From IMG/VR virus record IMGVR_UViG_3300046713_000096, positions 1-64,000 of that record: DNA of 64,000 bases. One strand, written 5' to 3'. The notes under the pieces are model-generated. The model did not search any database, was not told where the DNA came from, and saw nothing but the letters and a program-made list of their open reading frames with translations. A program made the translations under genes and the position numbers. The DNA comes from a virus. Positions 8,802 to 16,629 of this stretch are shown here, in pieces (positions within the stretch are counted from its first letter, which is position 1; each line of letters begins with the position of its first letter).

Positions 8802-9611
8802 TTACGCAGCCGCCTTGAGCACGCTTCGGGCGTACAGATCGTGCTCGCCCAAGAGCTCGTCCGACACGCACTTGTCGTCGATCCACATTTCGTAGAGGCG
8901 CCCGCCGAAGTAGCTGCCCGGCGTTGCGGTGCTGAAAAGCGTCAAGGGGAAGCCAGGATCGCCCGAGCTGTAGTTATTCAACAAGCTATCGGCCTGTCGA
9001 AACAAATACTGACTCGTAGTGTCGCCATTATTCCGCAGCGCCAGCTGATGCCCGTAAGGCTTCACGAAGGTGTTTTGCGCAAGGATATAGCCGCGATGAA
9101 CGCCGACGACGCACGAGATGCTTGTGTTTGGACGCTGATCCTCGATCGAGATCACGTTGCCGCCGCCACTACTGTTGATCAGCAGCCAAGGGCCCCACAC
9201 CGTCGAGCTCACGCGGTTGATTACAAACCACGCCTGCGTCACGGCACCGCCGCCCGTTCCGCAAATCGCAAGATACTGCGATGCGCTAGGCGCACTCGGC
9301 ATGTGGTAGATGGCCGCCCACGTCCACTTTGACCCGTCGGTCAGAAACTTCCAATTCGCCGCCACGCCAGCCTGATAGGTATGCGACGTCCCGTTCGGCT
9401 GCGCATAGACGTTGCCGTTGCCATCAGTCGCCAGCGGACATCGCAGACTCGCGCTCGCTTGGGTGAATGGCATTCCGCCGACGCGCCCGCTGTCATTGAA
9501 CTGCGAGACGTTCGAAGAGCCATCGAGAACGACGTCACTCGCGCGCCAGCGATGACGAGGGTTGATGCTCTTCTGAACGTCGAAGCGGCCGACCTTAGTG
9601 AGATAGGTCAT
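8802..9611 (-). CDS. Receptor-binding/fibre protein, paralogue B (LamG-like)
   Basis: 269 residues from the ATG at 9611, which overlaps the stop of the upstream gene; a longer open frame to 9893 is a shadow of that gene. Clearly a paralogue of 7980-8786: N-terminus, central WTWAAIYHMPSAP and C-terminal DELLGEHDLYARS are shared, whereas the middle (about 135-215) differs most. Probably another tail surface protein. Confidence 0.6.
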   Translation of the reverse strand: MTYLTKVGRFDVQKSINPRHRWRASDVVLDGSSNVSQFNDSGRVGGMPFTQASASLRCPLATDGNGNVYAQPNGTSHTYQAGVAANWKFLTDGSKWTWAAIYHMPSAPSASQYLAICGTGGGAVTQAWFVINRVSSTVWGPWLLINSSGGGNVISIEDQRPNTSISCVVGVHRGYILAQNTFVKPYGHQLALRNNGDTTSQYLFRQADSLLNNYSSGDPGFPLTLFSTATPGSYFGGRLYEMWIDDKCVSDELLGEHDLYARSVLKAAA

Positions 9612-10894
9612 ACGAGCCCCCATGCCGTGCCGTTGTAGACCCAGTGCAACGACACACCAGCTGCGCCGATCGTGAAGCTCGCAGCGAAGGCTTCTGCGAC
9701 TGGATCCCAGATGTTGACCCCGTTGCCACTGACCGTGATCGCTCGTGTGCTGCCGCCCGTTTCCAGGACAGCGAACTGAGCGCCTGCCAATGGTGAGCCC
9801 GGCGCTGTCAGCGTGAAAGTGCTCGCTGTCGGGTTGTAGCCTTGCCGCACGCCGCTCGTGATAGTGGTGTTGCTTGTTACGACCCCTGCCCAAAACATAT
9901 CGTCATCGCTCCCTTCGGCCAAAACTACATCCGTAATAGCAATTGAATCGGTTCCGCGGACCGACTTGGTCAACGACGTCCTGCCCAAGTCGGAAACAGA
10001 AACGAAGTCAGTGGGGATCCTGAACGAGTAGCTGCATGCAATCGAGACAGCGTCCGCAGTGTCGACACTGTCTTGAAGCGTTTTCTTGAAGAAGTAGGCC
10101 GCGGCAATCGCAAGCAGATCGACAGCGTCGACAGCGTCTTGCATCGTTACGCTGTGAAAGAGTTTCGGATCTTCCACCGTGAGCGAGTAGAGCTGCCCCG
10201 GAATCTGTGAAGTCGTCTGCAGCGTGACCACGTTGGCGACAACACTGCGCACCGCAATCGTCGAAAGGCCGCCTGTCCAGGTGTAATTCAGGGGATCATT
10301 CGCTTCTGCGTTGTTCTCGATCGGCTCGTCAAAATGCACTTCGACTTCGGTTGCCGACACCGCGAGCACGACCTTTAGCTTCGGCGAGACGCCGATGCCG
10401 ACATAGGGCACCGGCACCGTGGAACCGACTTCGCCCGCGGCGCCACGAATCGACGAGGTCAAAGCTACTTCGTAGTCCGCCTCGTTCGTGTGCTCGGTAG
10501 TCTCAATTTCGACGTATAACGGGTTAGCCTGCCCCGGTGGCAGGCTAACGCTCAGCGGCACGACCTCGACGCTGCCCGATGAGACGTTTGTGAATCGGTA
10601 ACTCGAAGCGCGAGTCAGTGCCGTGTTGATCGTCGCAGGGCGCTCGAAGTCGATGCGAATGCGGGTTTCTGAGAACGCGCGGACTTGACTGATCTTCAAC
10701 GCGATCGAAATGGCTGCGATCAAAGAATCCGCGATCGCGACCGTGTCGGTCAGGCGACGAGCAGCATTCAACGCGCTCTGCAGGCGGTCGGCTACCGATA
10801 GCGTGTCGGTCGAGCTCGATGCCTGAAAAAGCCGCGAAGAGATCGCGTCTGTCACGCCAATCGTATCGCCTATGGTGGCGGTAAATTCGGACAT
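9608..10894 (-). CDS. Tail fibre/adhesin-like protein with repeated D-x-V-x-V-x-D motif
   Basis: 428 residues from the ATG at 10894, which overlaps the gpJ stop (TGATG). Short repeats dominate both ends: DTIGVTDAI, DTLSVADRL, DTVAIADSL, DAVDAVDLL, DSVDTADAV, DFVSVSDLG, DSIAITDVV. Between them (about 100-260) are Ig/fibronectin-like beta segments (SATEVEVHFDEPIENNAEAN, as in bacterial Ig-like folds). The last 80 residues form another beta domain. A structural tail protein is likely; the same short motif occurs in the product of 27178-27645. Confidence 0.5.
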   Translation of the reverse strand: MSEFTATIGDTIGVTDAISSRLFQASSSTDTLSVADRLQSALNAARRLTDTVAIADSLIAAISIALKISQVRAFSETRIRIDFERPATINTALTRASSYRFTNVSSGSVEVVPLSVSLPPGQANPLYVEIETTEHTNEADYEVALTSSIRGAAGEVGSTVPVPYVGIGVSPKLKVVLAVSATEVEVHFDEPIENNAEANDPLNYTWTGGLSTIAVRSVVANVVTLQTTSQIPGQLYSLTVEDPKLFHSVTMQDAVDAVDLLAIAAAYFFKKTLQDSVDTADAVSIACSYSFRIPTDFVSVSDLGRTSLTKSVRGTDSIAITDVVLAEGSDDDMFWAGVVTSNTTITSGVRQGYNPTASTFTLTAPGSPLAGAQFAVLETGGSTRAITVSGNGVNIWDPVAEAFAASFTIGAAGVSLHWVYNGTAWGLV

Positions 10895-13065
10895 CAGGGC
10901 CTCACGAGTGTCACGTTGATCGTGCCTGCCACCGGAAGCTGACGCGTGCTCAGCGTCATGTCGCTGATCGGGTAGTCGACATCGACGTCGGTGATGAGAT
11001 CGTCGACCTTGAAGATTTCGTGCTGAACACGTGACAGCGGTACGCGCCCGCCAAAGTTCCACTCGTACGTGACGCCGTCAGCCTTGAGCGCTTCAGGCTG
11101 CACGACCTGCACGATCCCATTTTTGATCTGCGCTTCTGTCACGCCTTCGGGCGCTTCGACCGTCACGTTCAGATCGATGACGAACGGATCGAACGCGACC
11201 GCGTACACCTTTTGATTTCCGACGTAGTGAGAGCGCACCGGGGGCGTCGCGTACTTGTCGCCGTTGAAATACAGCTCGATCTCGCGCAGATGTGCCGAGG
11301 TCGGCACGACCCCACCGGACCCGCAAAGTATGAGCTCAAGCGTCTTCGGGCCGAATCCTTCTTCGACAAACGTTGCCCGGCTGAATGGCTTCGTGCCATC
11401 TCTCGCGACGAACGACTTCACGAGCACGATCGCGTCATCGCCATTCAGCGCGACCTCTTTCGTGCGCAGCGTTGCGGGGCCGGCGAGCTTGGCGCGTTCG
11501 AAGCTTTCAGGCGAGGCGCCTTCAGCTTCTGCCCATCCGCCCGCTTGCCGTGGGTTGTACAGGTCATTGACAAAGCTCAGCCCCGTCTTGTCGACGACGA
11601 TCGTGTTTGCGCCCGCGTTGCCGTCTTCTTCGGCGTTGAAGCGGTAGTCGATCGACACATTGCCCTGACCAAGTGGCGGAAGCCGCCCGGTCACGCCATC
11701 GCCGAAGCGCACCGTCGCCCGGTCGTTCTCACCGAGGATCAGCATGTAGTGCTTGTCTTGTGGGCTCGACTGCAGGAAGTTGCGCACGCGCGTCCAGGCT
11801 TCATCATCGACCGTCACGATCTCCGACCCGTCGATGAAGTGATCGCGCGACGTCTCGAATTCTTGAGACGGCCCGCCGTTCGACGAGCCGAGCGGGTCGT
11901 CACTGACCGAGCGCCCCTGCGTCACCGACGCGATCACGTACTGCGACCCCGTGTCGAGACGACAGCGGGTCAGCGTCGGCGAGGTCGGGCCACTCACTGT
12001 CACGATGCGGAAGCGAACCCAGAAGGCCGACAGGCCGTTCACAGCGGCCTTATTCCAGCTCGTCAGCTTCGTCTGTGGCAAGGCATACGTGACGTCGCCC
12101 GAGAGCGTCAGGCCTGTCGAAGCGTCCGCGAAGCTGAGCTCGGGTGAGAGCTTGAACTCGGTCCATTCCGAGCCGACTGTGTAGTCGGTCGTCACCACCG
12201 AGGGAGAGGTCTGCCCGAGCAGGCCCGTCGTCGCGATGTTCTTCGAACCGTTCCACGTTGACACCACGTCTTCGACCACGCCCGACTCGTTCAGAGACAC
12301 GCGCACGCTCGCCCCGCGCCTGTCCGAGGCCCCCAAGAGCGGGGTAAGGTCAAACTGAAGCGAGCCCCCGCCGATGTTCGTGACGTCGTCTGGCTGCGTG
12401 TCGAAGAGATCGCCGTCGTAGTACTCCCATGCGCCGACGATGTTCGCGAGCGGGGCCGTCAGCGTGATCGCGAGCACGTCCCACATGATCGAGTCGTGCC
12501 CGAAATACAGCGCGTCACCGCTCGCAGGCGATGGCCACGGGGTGAACGCGCTGCCAACGTTCGCCGCGGTCGTGTGATCCGTGAAGACGCCGCCGTCGGA
12601 CGATTGCACGCTCGTGAATTGATCCGTGCGCGACACCGTGACGCCCGTCAGTGCCTCGTAGAAAACCACCGGGGTCGTGCCGTCGCTGCGCGTCGCACAC
12701 TGCGCTTTGGCCGGCACGACTTCGAACGACGAAGCGAAAACCCGTGAGAGCTCGTACACGACTTCAGCGCTTGCGGGCGATGCCGAAGCGAGGTTGTAGT
12801 CGATCAGCTGCAGCATGTTGCGCACACTCTCGACGAGCTGCGCCGTGGGCAAGGTGTTCTCGTTTGCCACGACGTCGAGCAAGACGTTATTCAGATGGCC
12901 CACGAGCGCGAAGCTGCGCAAGAGCTGAATGAACGGCTCGAAGTCGCTTTCGTCGGTGAGCTCGGGAACGTCGATGCGTTTGCGCACGAGCAATGCTTCG
13001 AGGATCTGCCCGTAGTAGAAGGCGCTGAACTCGAACGAAGGAACTTCGATATTCTTGGATGCCAT
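10894..13065 (-). CDS. Baseplate J-like protein (wedge)
   Basis: 723 residues, ATG start. The mid-to-late region has the Baseplate_J signature: HYMLILGENDRATVRFGDGV followed by GRLPPLGQGNVSIDYRF (about 440-490), and a C-terminal domain of gpJ type (VTVEAPEGVTEAQIKNGIVQ). It lies directly after the gp25/gpW-like gene and before the fibre genes, the usual P2-like baseplate order. It is longer than P2 gpJ because of an inserted beta-rich region at about 150-370 containing NIATTGLLGQTSPS, a segment also seen in the fibre protein at 4538-6685 (KITTTGLLGQTSAS). Confidence 0.8.
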   Translation of the reverse strand: MASKNIEVPSFEFSAFYYGQILEALLVRKRIDVPELTDESDFEPFIQLLRSFALVGHLNNVLLDVVANENTLPTAQLVESVRNMLQLIDYNLASASPASAEVVYELSRVFASSFEVVPAKAQCATRSDGTTPVVFYEALTGVTVSRTDQFTSVQSSDGGVFTDHTTAANVGSAFTPWPSPASGDALYFGHDSIMWDVLAITLTAPLANIVGAWEYYDGDLFDTQPDDVTNIGGGSLQFDLTPLLGASDRRGASVRVSLNESGVVEDVVSTWNGSKNIATTGLLGQTSPSVVTTDYTVGSEWTEFKLSPELSFADASTGLTLSGDVTYALPQTKLTSWNKAAVNGLSAFWVRFRIVTVSGPTSPTLTRCRLDTGSQYVIASVTQGRSVSDDPLGSSNGGPSQEFETSRDHFIDGSEIVTVDDEAWTRVRNFLQSSPQDKHYMLILGENDRATVRFGDGVTGRLPPLGQGNVSIDYRFNAEEDGNAGANTIVVDKTGLSFVNDLYNPRQAGGWAEAEGASPESFERAKLAGPATLRTKEVALNGDDAIVLVKSFVARDGTKPFSRATFVEEGFGPKTLELILCGSGGVVPTSAHLREIELYFNGDKYATPPVRSHYVGNQKVYAVAFDPFVIDLNVTVEAPEGVTEAQIKNGIVQVVQPEALKADGVTYEWNFGGRVPLSRVQHEIFKVDDLITDVDVDYPISDMTLSTRQLPVAGTINVTLVRP

Positions 13066-13076
13066 GCCTCGCCCTC

Positions 13077-13466
13077 TTAGGTGTTGCGCGATGCCGCGCT
13101 GAAGCTCTCGCGAAAGGTCTGCTCGCTCTCGCTCTCAAGCGACAGATATTTGAACTGCAGGATCAGATCTTGTGTCTCGCTGTCGCGCGACCACAGGATC
13201 GTCTCGCGCTTGATGATGTATCGCCGCTGCGCCTCGAAGCGTTTGAACACCTCGCCAAGCCGGCGCATGATCGACGCCTGCAAGAGCTCGTCGGACTGAC
13301 CGAACACCATGTCAGCGCCGACGCCTACATTCTGCTGAAAGGCGTTTTCGTTGCTGTCGTCACCGAGCGACAGCCGGATGATCTTGTCATCGTTCGCGTC
13401 GCCCACTGCGAGGCGCGCACCGCCATCAGGACCGACGCCGACGGGCACGGCTAGACCGGTAGGCAT
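13077..13466 (-). CDS. Baseplate wedge protein, gpW/gp25-like
   Basis: 129 residues; ATG overlaps the upstream stop (TGATG). The central part (about 30-100) has the pattern of GPW_gp25 proteins: NENAFQQNVGVGADMVFG, ELLQASIMRRLGEVFKRFEA, then a beta-rich end. gp25-like proteins initiate sheath assembly at the baseplate. The gene order V - small protein - W - J supports this. Assignment is by position and weak sequence pattern. Confidence 0.6.
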   Translation of the reverse strand: MPTGLAVPVGVGPDGGARLAVGDANDDKIIRLSLGDDSNENAFQQNVGVGADMVFGQSDELLQASIMRRLGEVFKRFEAQRRYIIKRETILWSRDSETQDLILQFKYLSLESESEQTFRESFSAASRNT

Positions 13467-13723
13467 CAGCTCAGCCCTCCCGGTGGCAGGGTCAGAGGCC
13501 CGCCTGTGAGCGGCACTGGCGCGGGATTCGGAACGCCCGCGGTCGCAGAAACTAGGAACGTTCCAGCCGGAACGTACACGGTCGCAAGCGCCGTCTTCAC
13601 GTACGCGTCGATCGCGTCCGAAATCTGCGTCGCTGCGTCTTCGGCCGAGATGCCGTCGCCGTCGATGTTCTCGAAGATGCCTTGCAGAGTCGTCTTCAGG
13701 CTCGTCTTGTTGAGTGACATCAT
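13466..13723 (-). CDS. Small conserved-type phage protein, baseplate cluster
   Basis: 85 residues, tandem ATG ATG start overlapping the stop of the spike gene. The N-terminal helix (ISAEDAATQISDAIDAYVKT) resembles short proteins found between gpV and gpW in myophages. The C-terminal half is proline-rich (PNPAPVPLTGGPLTLPPG). No known function. Confidence 0.55.
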   Translation of the reverse strand: MMSLNKTSLKTTLQGIFENIDGDGISAEDAATQISDAIDAYVKTALATVYVPAGTFLVSATAGVPNPAPVPLTGGPLTLPPGGLS

Positions 13724-14418
13724 CCCACCTTCGACTTTGTGCTCAGGGTGCTTGTTGGCATCGGCACGATCGGCGCGCCGCTCGGCCCCACGCCTGTCGG
13801 ATGCGTGTGTGTGTCGAAGTACGCCTTGAACAGGTCGCCCAAGATCATCGACTCTGCGCCGCCGTTGGCCTCGATCGTGTCGGCCGTGATCACGATCTTG
13901 CTCGTCGTTGAATCCATCACGATCGTCGCGCCCGCTTTGTTCTTCAGCGTCACCGTGCCCTTCGAGTCGAACGTCAGCAGTGCGCTACCGTCCTTCCACG
14001 ACAGCGTGATCTCTTCCTGTCCCTCGGTATCGTCGAACATGAACACGTGCCCGGCTGGCGTCGCGAAGCCCCGGCGCTTGCCGTAGTTCTTCGAGGTGAA
14101 AGCCGCATTGATGGGCGTCGGCGTCTCGCCCTCGTCGTTGCCGTAGTGGCGCGCGCTGCGCCACTTGAGATCGAGATTGTCGATCGAAGCCTGCCCGTTT
14201 TGCTCGTCTTCCGACGACCCTTCGATGCACTCGATCTCGACGAGCTCGCCAATGTCGGGCACGAAGAACCATCCCCAATCGTGCACAGGCAACACGTCGA
14301 GCGGGATCTCTGTCTCGTCGTCGCCGATGATTCCGACGCACGCCACGCGAATCGCGCCCCGCTTCTTGGGGTCTTTGTTGAAAGTAACTTTCGCTGGGTA
14401 GGTCGCGGTGTAGAGCAT
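13720..14418 (-). CDS. Baseplate spike/assembly protein V-like
   Basis: 232 residues, ATG start. N-terminal OB-fold-like segment (ATYPAKVTFNKDPKKRGAIR, VHDWGWFFVPDIGELVEI) is typical of gp5/gpV proteins. It is followed by a beta-helix-like stretch (ALLTFDSKGTVTLKNKAGAT, then IVMDSTTSKIVITADTIEA), the usual membrane-piercing part. The C-terminus FDTHTHPTGVGPSGAP is the common phage 'THTH' tip motif. Lies after the gpD-like hub gene. Confidence 0.75.
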   Translation of the reverse strand: MLYTATYPAKVTFNKDPKKRGAIRVACVGIIGDDETEIPLDVLPVHDWGWFFVPDIGELVEIECIEGSSEDEQNGQASIDNLDLKWRSARHYGNDEGETPTPINAAFTSKNYGKRRGFATPAGHVFMFDDTEGQEEITLSWKDGSALLTFDSKGTVTLKNKAGATIVMDSTTSKIVITADTIEANGGAESMILGDLFKAYFDTHTHPTGVGPSGAPIVPMPTSTLSTKSKVG

Positions 14419-14424
14419 GTGGCC

Positions 14425-15801
14425 TCACGCCATCTCGGGCACAGATTTGCGCATCGTGCAGTCGAGCTCGTAGCCCGAGCCATTCTGCATGACGTGCCTC
14501 ACGTTCGTGAAGTAGTAGTCGCCATCGAGGCCCATGCCGACGCCGCTGATCTTGTGGTGCTGGCGAGCCATGACGGTTTCGATGCCGATGATCGTGCCGT
14601 GCGACAGCACGAAGTTTTCGCGATGCCGCCTGAACCACTGGCGCGCCCATTGGATCAGCTCGGCCTCGCTGCGAAAGCGCCGATTCGTGTTCGCGAAGAA
14701 GCTGAAGTCGTCCAAGAAGATCCGGACACTCGCAGCTGACTTGTACTCGCCCGTCATTACGTTGCCTGCGACGTCGAGCTCGACGTCATCGAACGCCACA
14801 GCGAGCGGGTCGGGCGTCTCTTCGTTGTCTTCGTCGAAGACGGCCTCGAACTTCTTGCCCGATGCAGGATCGACGACCTGTGCTTGCAGGCGCGTCGTCG
14901 CCCCCTGCAGCACGAGCTCAGGCTCGAACTCAAGCAGTGAGCTCGTCGCCCCTTGATCGTATTTGAACGTATAGTACTTGTCCTGAACGATCTTCCGGCG
15001 CAGCGTGTCGGGATTCTTGAAGTGCAGCCACCATTGCAGAGGGTCATATGCGCCGTCGGGATCGCGCGCATCGACCCAGAAAAAATAGCCCGTCAGATTC
15101 GACAGGCCCTTCACGAAGTCGTAGTCGCTCAGTCCGATCTTTTGCGTGAAGTCTGACGGTGCGTCCATCGAGTCGTCGACGTCGAGCTCGAAATTGTATT
15201 CGAGCGCGCGCGTGCGCACGGCGTCAGCGAAAGTCGTTTGCTTGAAAACGCGCGTGCCAGCCGGTGGCACCTTCTCGGCACCCTTCTTGCGCTTCTTTTT
15301 CTGTGGCGGGTTCTTCGGCTTCTGTGGGCTGTTGTCCATCATGGCCGAGTCTTTGGTGTAGCCAATGACCACGACCGATGGCATCTCGTCGCGCGGATAG
15401 TTCGGGCGCACCTTGCGGATCACCACGCGCCCGATGCACTTGAGCGCCGTTCCGTAGCCGAGCCAAAGTGCCATCTCATTACCCGGCTGAAACACCTTCA
15501 GGTCGCGCAGCGACAGCGCGCTTCCGCTGCCGCCCCCGCCCGGACCGAGGCCGCGCAGCGGGCCCTTCGCGATCAGGCCCTTCGGGGGAATGTAAAGCGG
15601 GTCGCGAAAAGTGACTTTCATCACGTCGGCCATGCCGTCAGACGACTCGTATTCGACCTTTTCGGCGAGCTGCCGAATGCCAGCCGGCACGAACGAGCCA
15701 CCGACCGAGATCTTGAAGTCGGGCGCGTTGAAGCCGACGTCGTTCGTGAACGGCTTGTCGACCGTGGAAATGTCCGGGGGTGAGCGCCTGAACAGGGTCA
15801 T
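14425..15801 (-). CDS. Late control/tail hub protein D-like (gp27-like)
   Basis: 458 residues; ATG overlaps the stop of the LysM-type gene by TGATG-like spacing. The N-terminal half (SYSG-like beta barrel with VEYESSDGMADVMKVTFRDP) and the segment TRALEYNFELDVDDSMDAPS, which is followed by a FVKGLSNLTGYFFWVD module, are the pattern of phage late control D/VgrG-N proteins. A GPGGGGSGS linker sits near residue 85. It forms the hub between tube and spike. Confident by pattern and gene order. Confidence 0.7.
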   Translation of the reverse strand: MTLFRRSPPDISTVDKPFTNDVGFNAPDFKISVGGSFVPAGIRQLAEKVEYESSDGMADVMKVTFRDPLYIPPKGLIAKGPLRGLGPGGGGSGSALSLRDLKVFQPGNEMALWLGYGTALKCIGRVVIRKVRPNYPRDEMPSVVVIGYTKDSAMMDNSPQKPKNPPQKKKRKKGAEKVPPAGTRVFKQTTFADAVRTRALEYNFELDVDDSMDAPSDFTQKIGLSDYDFVKGLSNLTGYFFWVDARDPDGAYDPLQWWLHFKNPDTLRRKIVQDKYYTFKYDQGATSSLLEFEPELVLQGATTRLQAQVVDPASGKKFEAVFDEDNEETPDPLAVAFDDVELDVAGNVMTGEYKSAASVRIFLDDFSFFANTNRRFRSEAELIQWARQWFRRHRENFVLSHGTIIGIETVMARQHHKISGVGMGLDGDYYFTNVRHVMQNGSGYELDCTMRKSVPEMA

Positions 15802-16628
15802 CAGAAGCCGCCCCTTCTTGACGTCATCGCCGTCGACATCCGATGCGAGACATACGAGCTCGACCGCTTGTCGAAGAACTTCAGGCGAAGCTCGCGCTGT
15901 GCCGTATCCTTGCGACCGAAAGCTGTCTTCAAAGGGACCGAAGTCTGTGTCACCTGCACCGTGCGCACGCCTTCGATCGAGGGTAGCTTGACGATGTCGC
16001 CCGTTTCTAAGCTCTGCAGCTGCGGGTGCGCCTTCCGGATGACGTCGCCGATCATCGGGTTGCCGTATTCTTCGAACGCCAAAAGCTCGAAGTAGTCGCG
16101 CTCGCGCGCGTGCGCGTAGCGCGTATCTGTCTCGACCTCGTCGTCGATCGAGAACGTCGTGAACTCTAAGAGCGAGATGCTGAAGCCCACGTCGCGCAGC
16201 TCGCCGAAGAAGTCGGGCCGCTTATACGTGGCGGTCAGGCCCGAGATGACGCAGTTCATCTGTATGTGGCCATCGCCGACCCAAAATTGCAGCACCGGGG
16301 GTCGTCGCACCTTGTCGTAAATCTTCGTCCACGAGATGAGCTTTTCGAGCTTGACCTTTGGCGAGCTGTCGAACGCGTGGTCGCGGAAGAAACGCCCGTC
16401 GAACGACAGCGTTTCCTGTGCCCCGTTCAGGAACTGCAGGATCGCATTCTGCCGATTCAGCGAGGTGAACTGCCCCCAATTTGCGCCCACGTCACGCGTC
16501 ACGTTCTCGGGCTCGAACTGGCCTTGCAACACCTCGCCCGTGTCGAGGTTCTTCATCTGCCAAACTTTGAAGTTCGGAATAAACGTGGTCGCTGCAGCCG
16601 CGCCAGCGCTCAGAAGCGGACTGACCAT
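15801..16628 (-). CDS. Baseplate hub/LysM-type tail adaptor (gp53/Afp7-like)
   Basis: 275 residues, ATG start. N-terminal domain (about 20-150) resembles the tube-adaptor domain of contractile systems (VLQGQFEPENVTRDVGANWG, LSFDGRFFRD). The C-terminal region (about 170-225, YFELLAFEEYGNPMIGDVIR followed by LETGDIVKLPSI) has the shape of a LysM module. Located between tape measure and gpD, where such proteins link tube and hub. Family name inferred from pattern and position. Confidence 0.6.
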   Translation of the reverse strand: MVSPLLSAGAAAATTFIPNFKVWQMKNLDTGEVLQGQFEPENVTRDVGANWGQFTSLNRQNAILQFLNGAQETLSFDGRFFRDHAFDSSPKVKLEKLISWTKIYDKVRRPPVLQFWVGDGHIQMNCVISGLTATYKRPDFFGELRDVGFSISLLEFTTFSIDDEVETDTRYAHARERDYFELLAFEEYGNPMIGDVIRKAHPQLQSLETGDIVKLPSIEGVRTVQVTQTSVPLKTAFGRKDTAQRELRLKFFDKRSSSYVSHRMSTAMTSRRGGF

Positions 16629-16629
16629 A

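Larger units (their letters stand above)
7980..9611 (-). repeat. Tandem gene duplication (two approximately 0.81-kb paralogous units)
   Basis: The two genes can be aligned end to end at nucleotide level; long stretches are nearly identical, for example 8641-8720 against 9470-9550 and 8400-8470 against 9230-9300. The high nucleotide identity implies recent duplication or ongoing gene conversion. Confidence 0.8.

Noticed and set aside
9608-9893. N-terminal extension of the 8802-9611 fibre gene
   Set aside because: Low-complexity sequence that mirrors the upstream gene; the paralogue begins at the same Met-Thr/Ser-Tyr-Leu position as the ATG at 9611.
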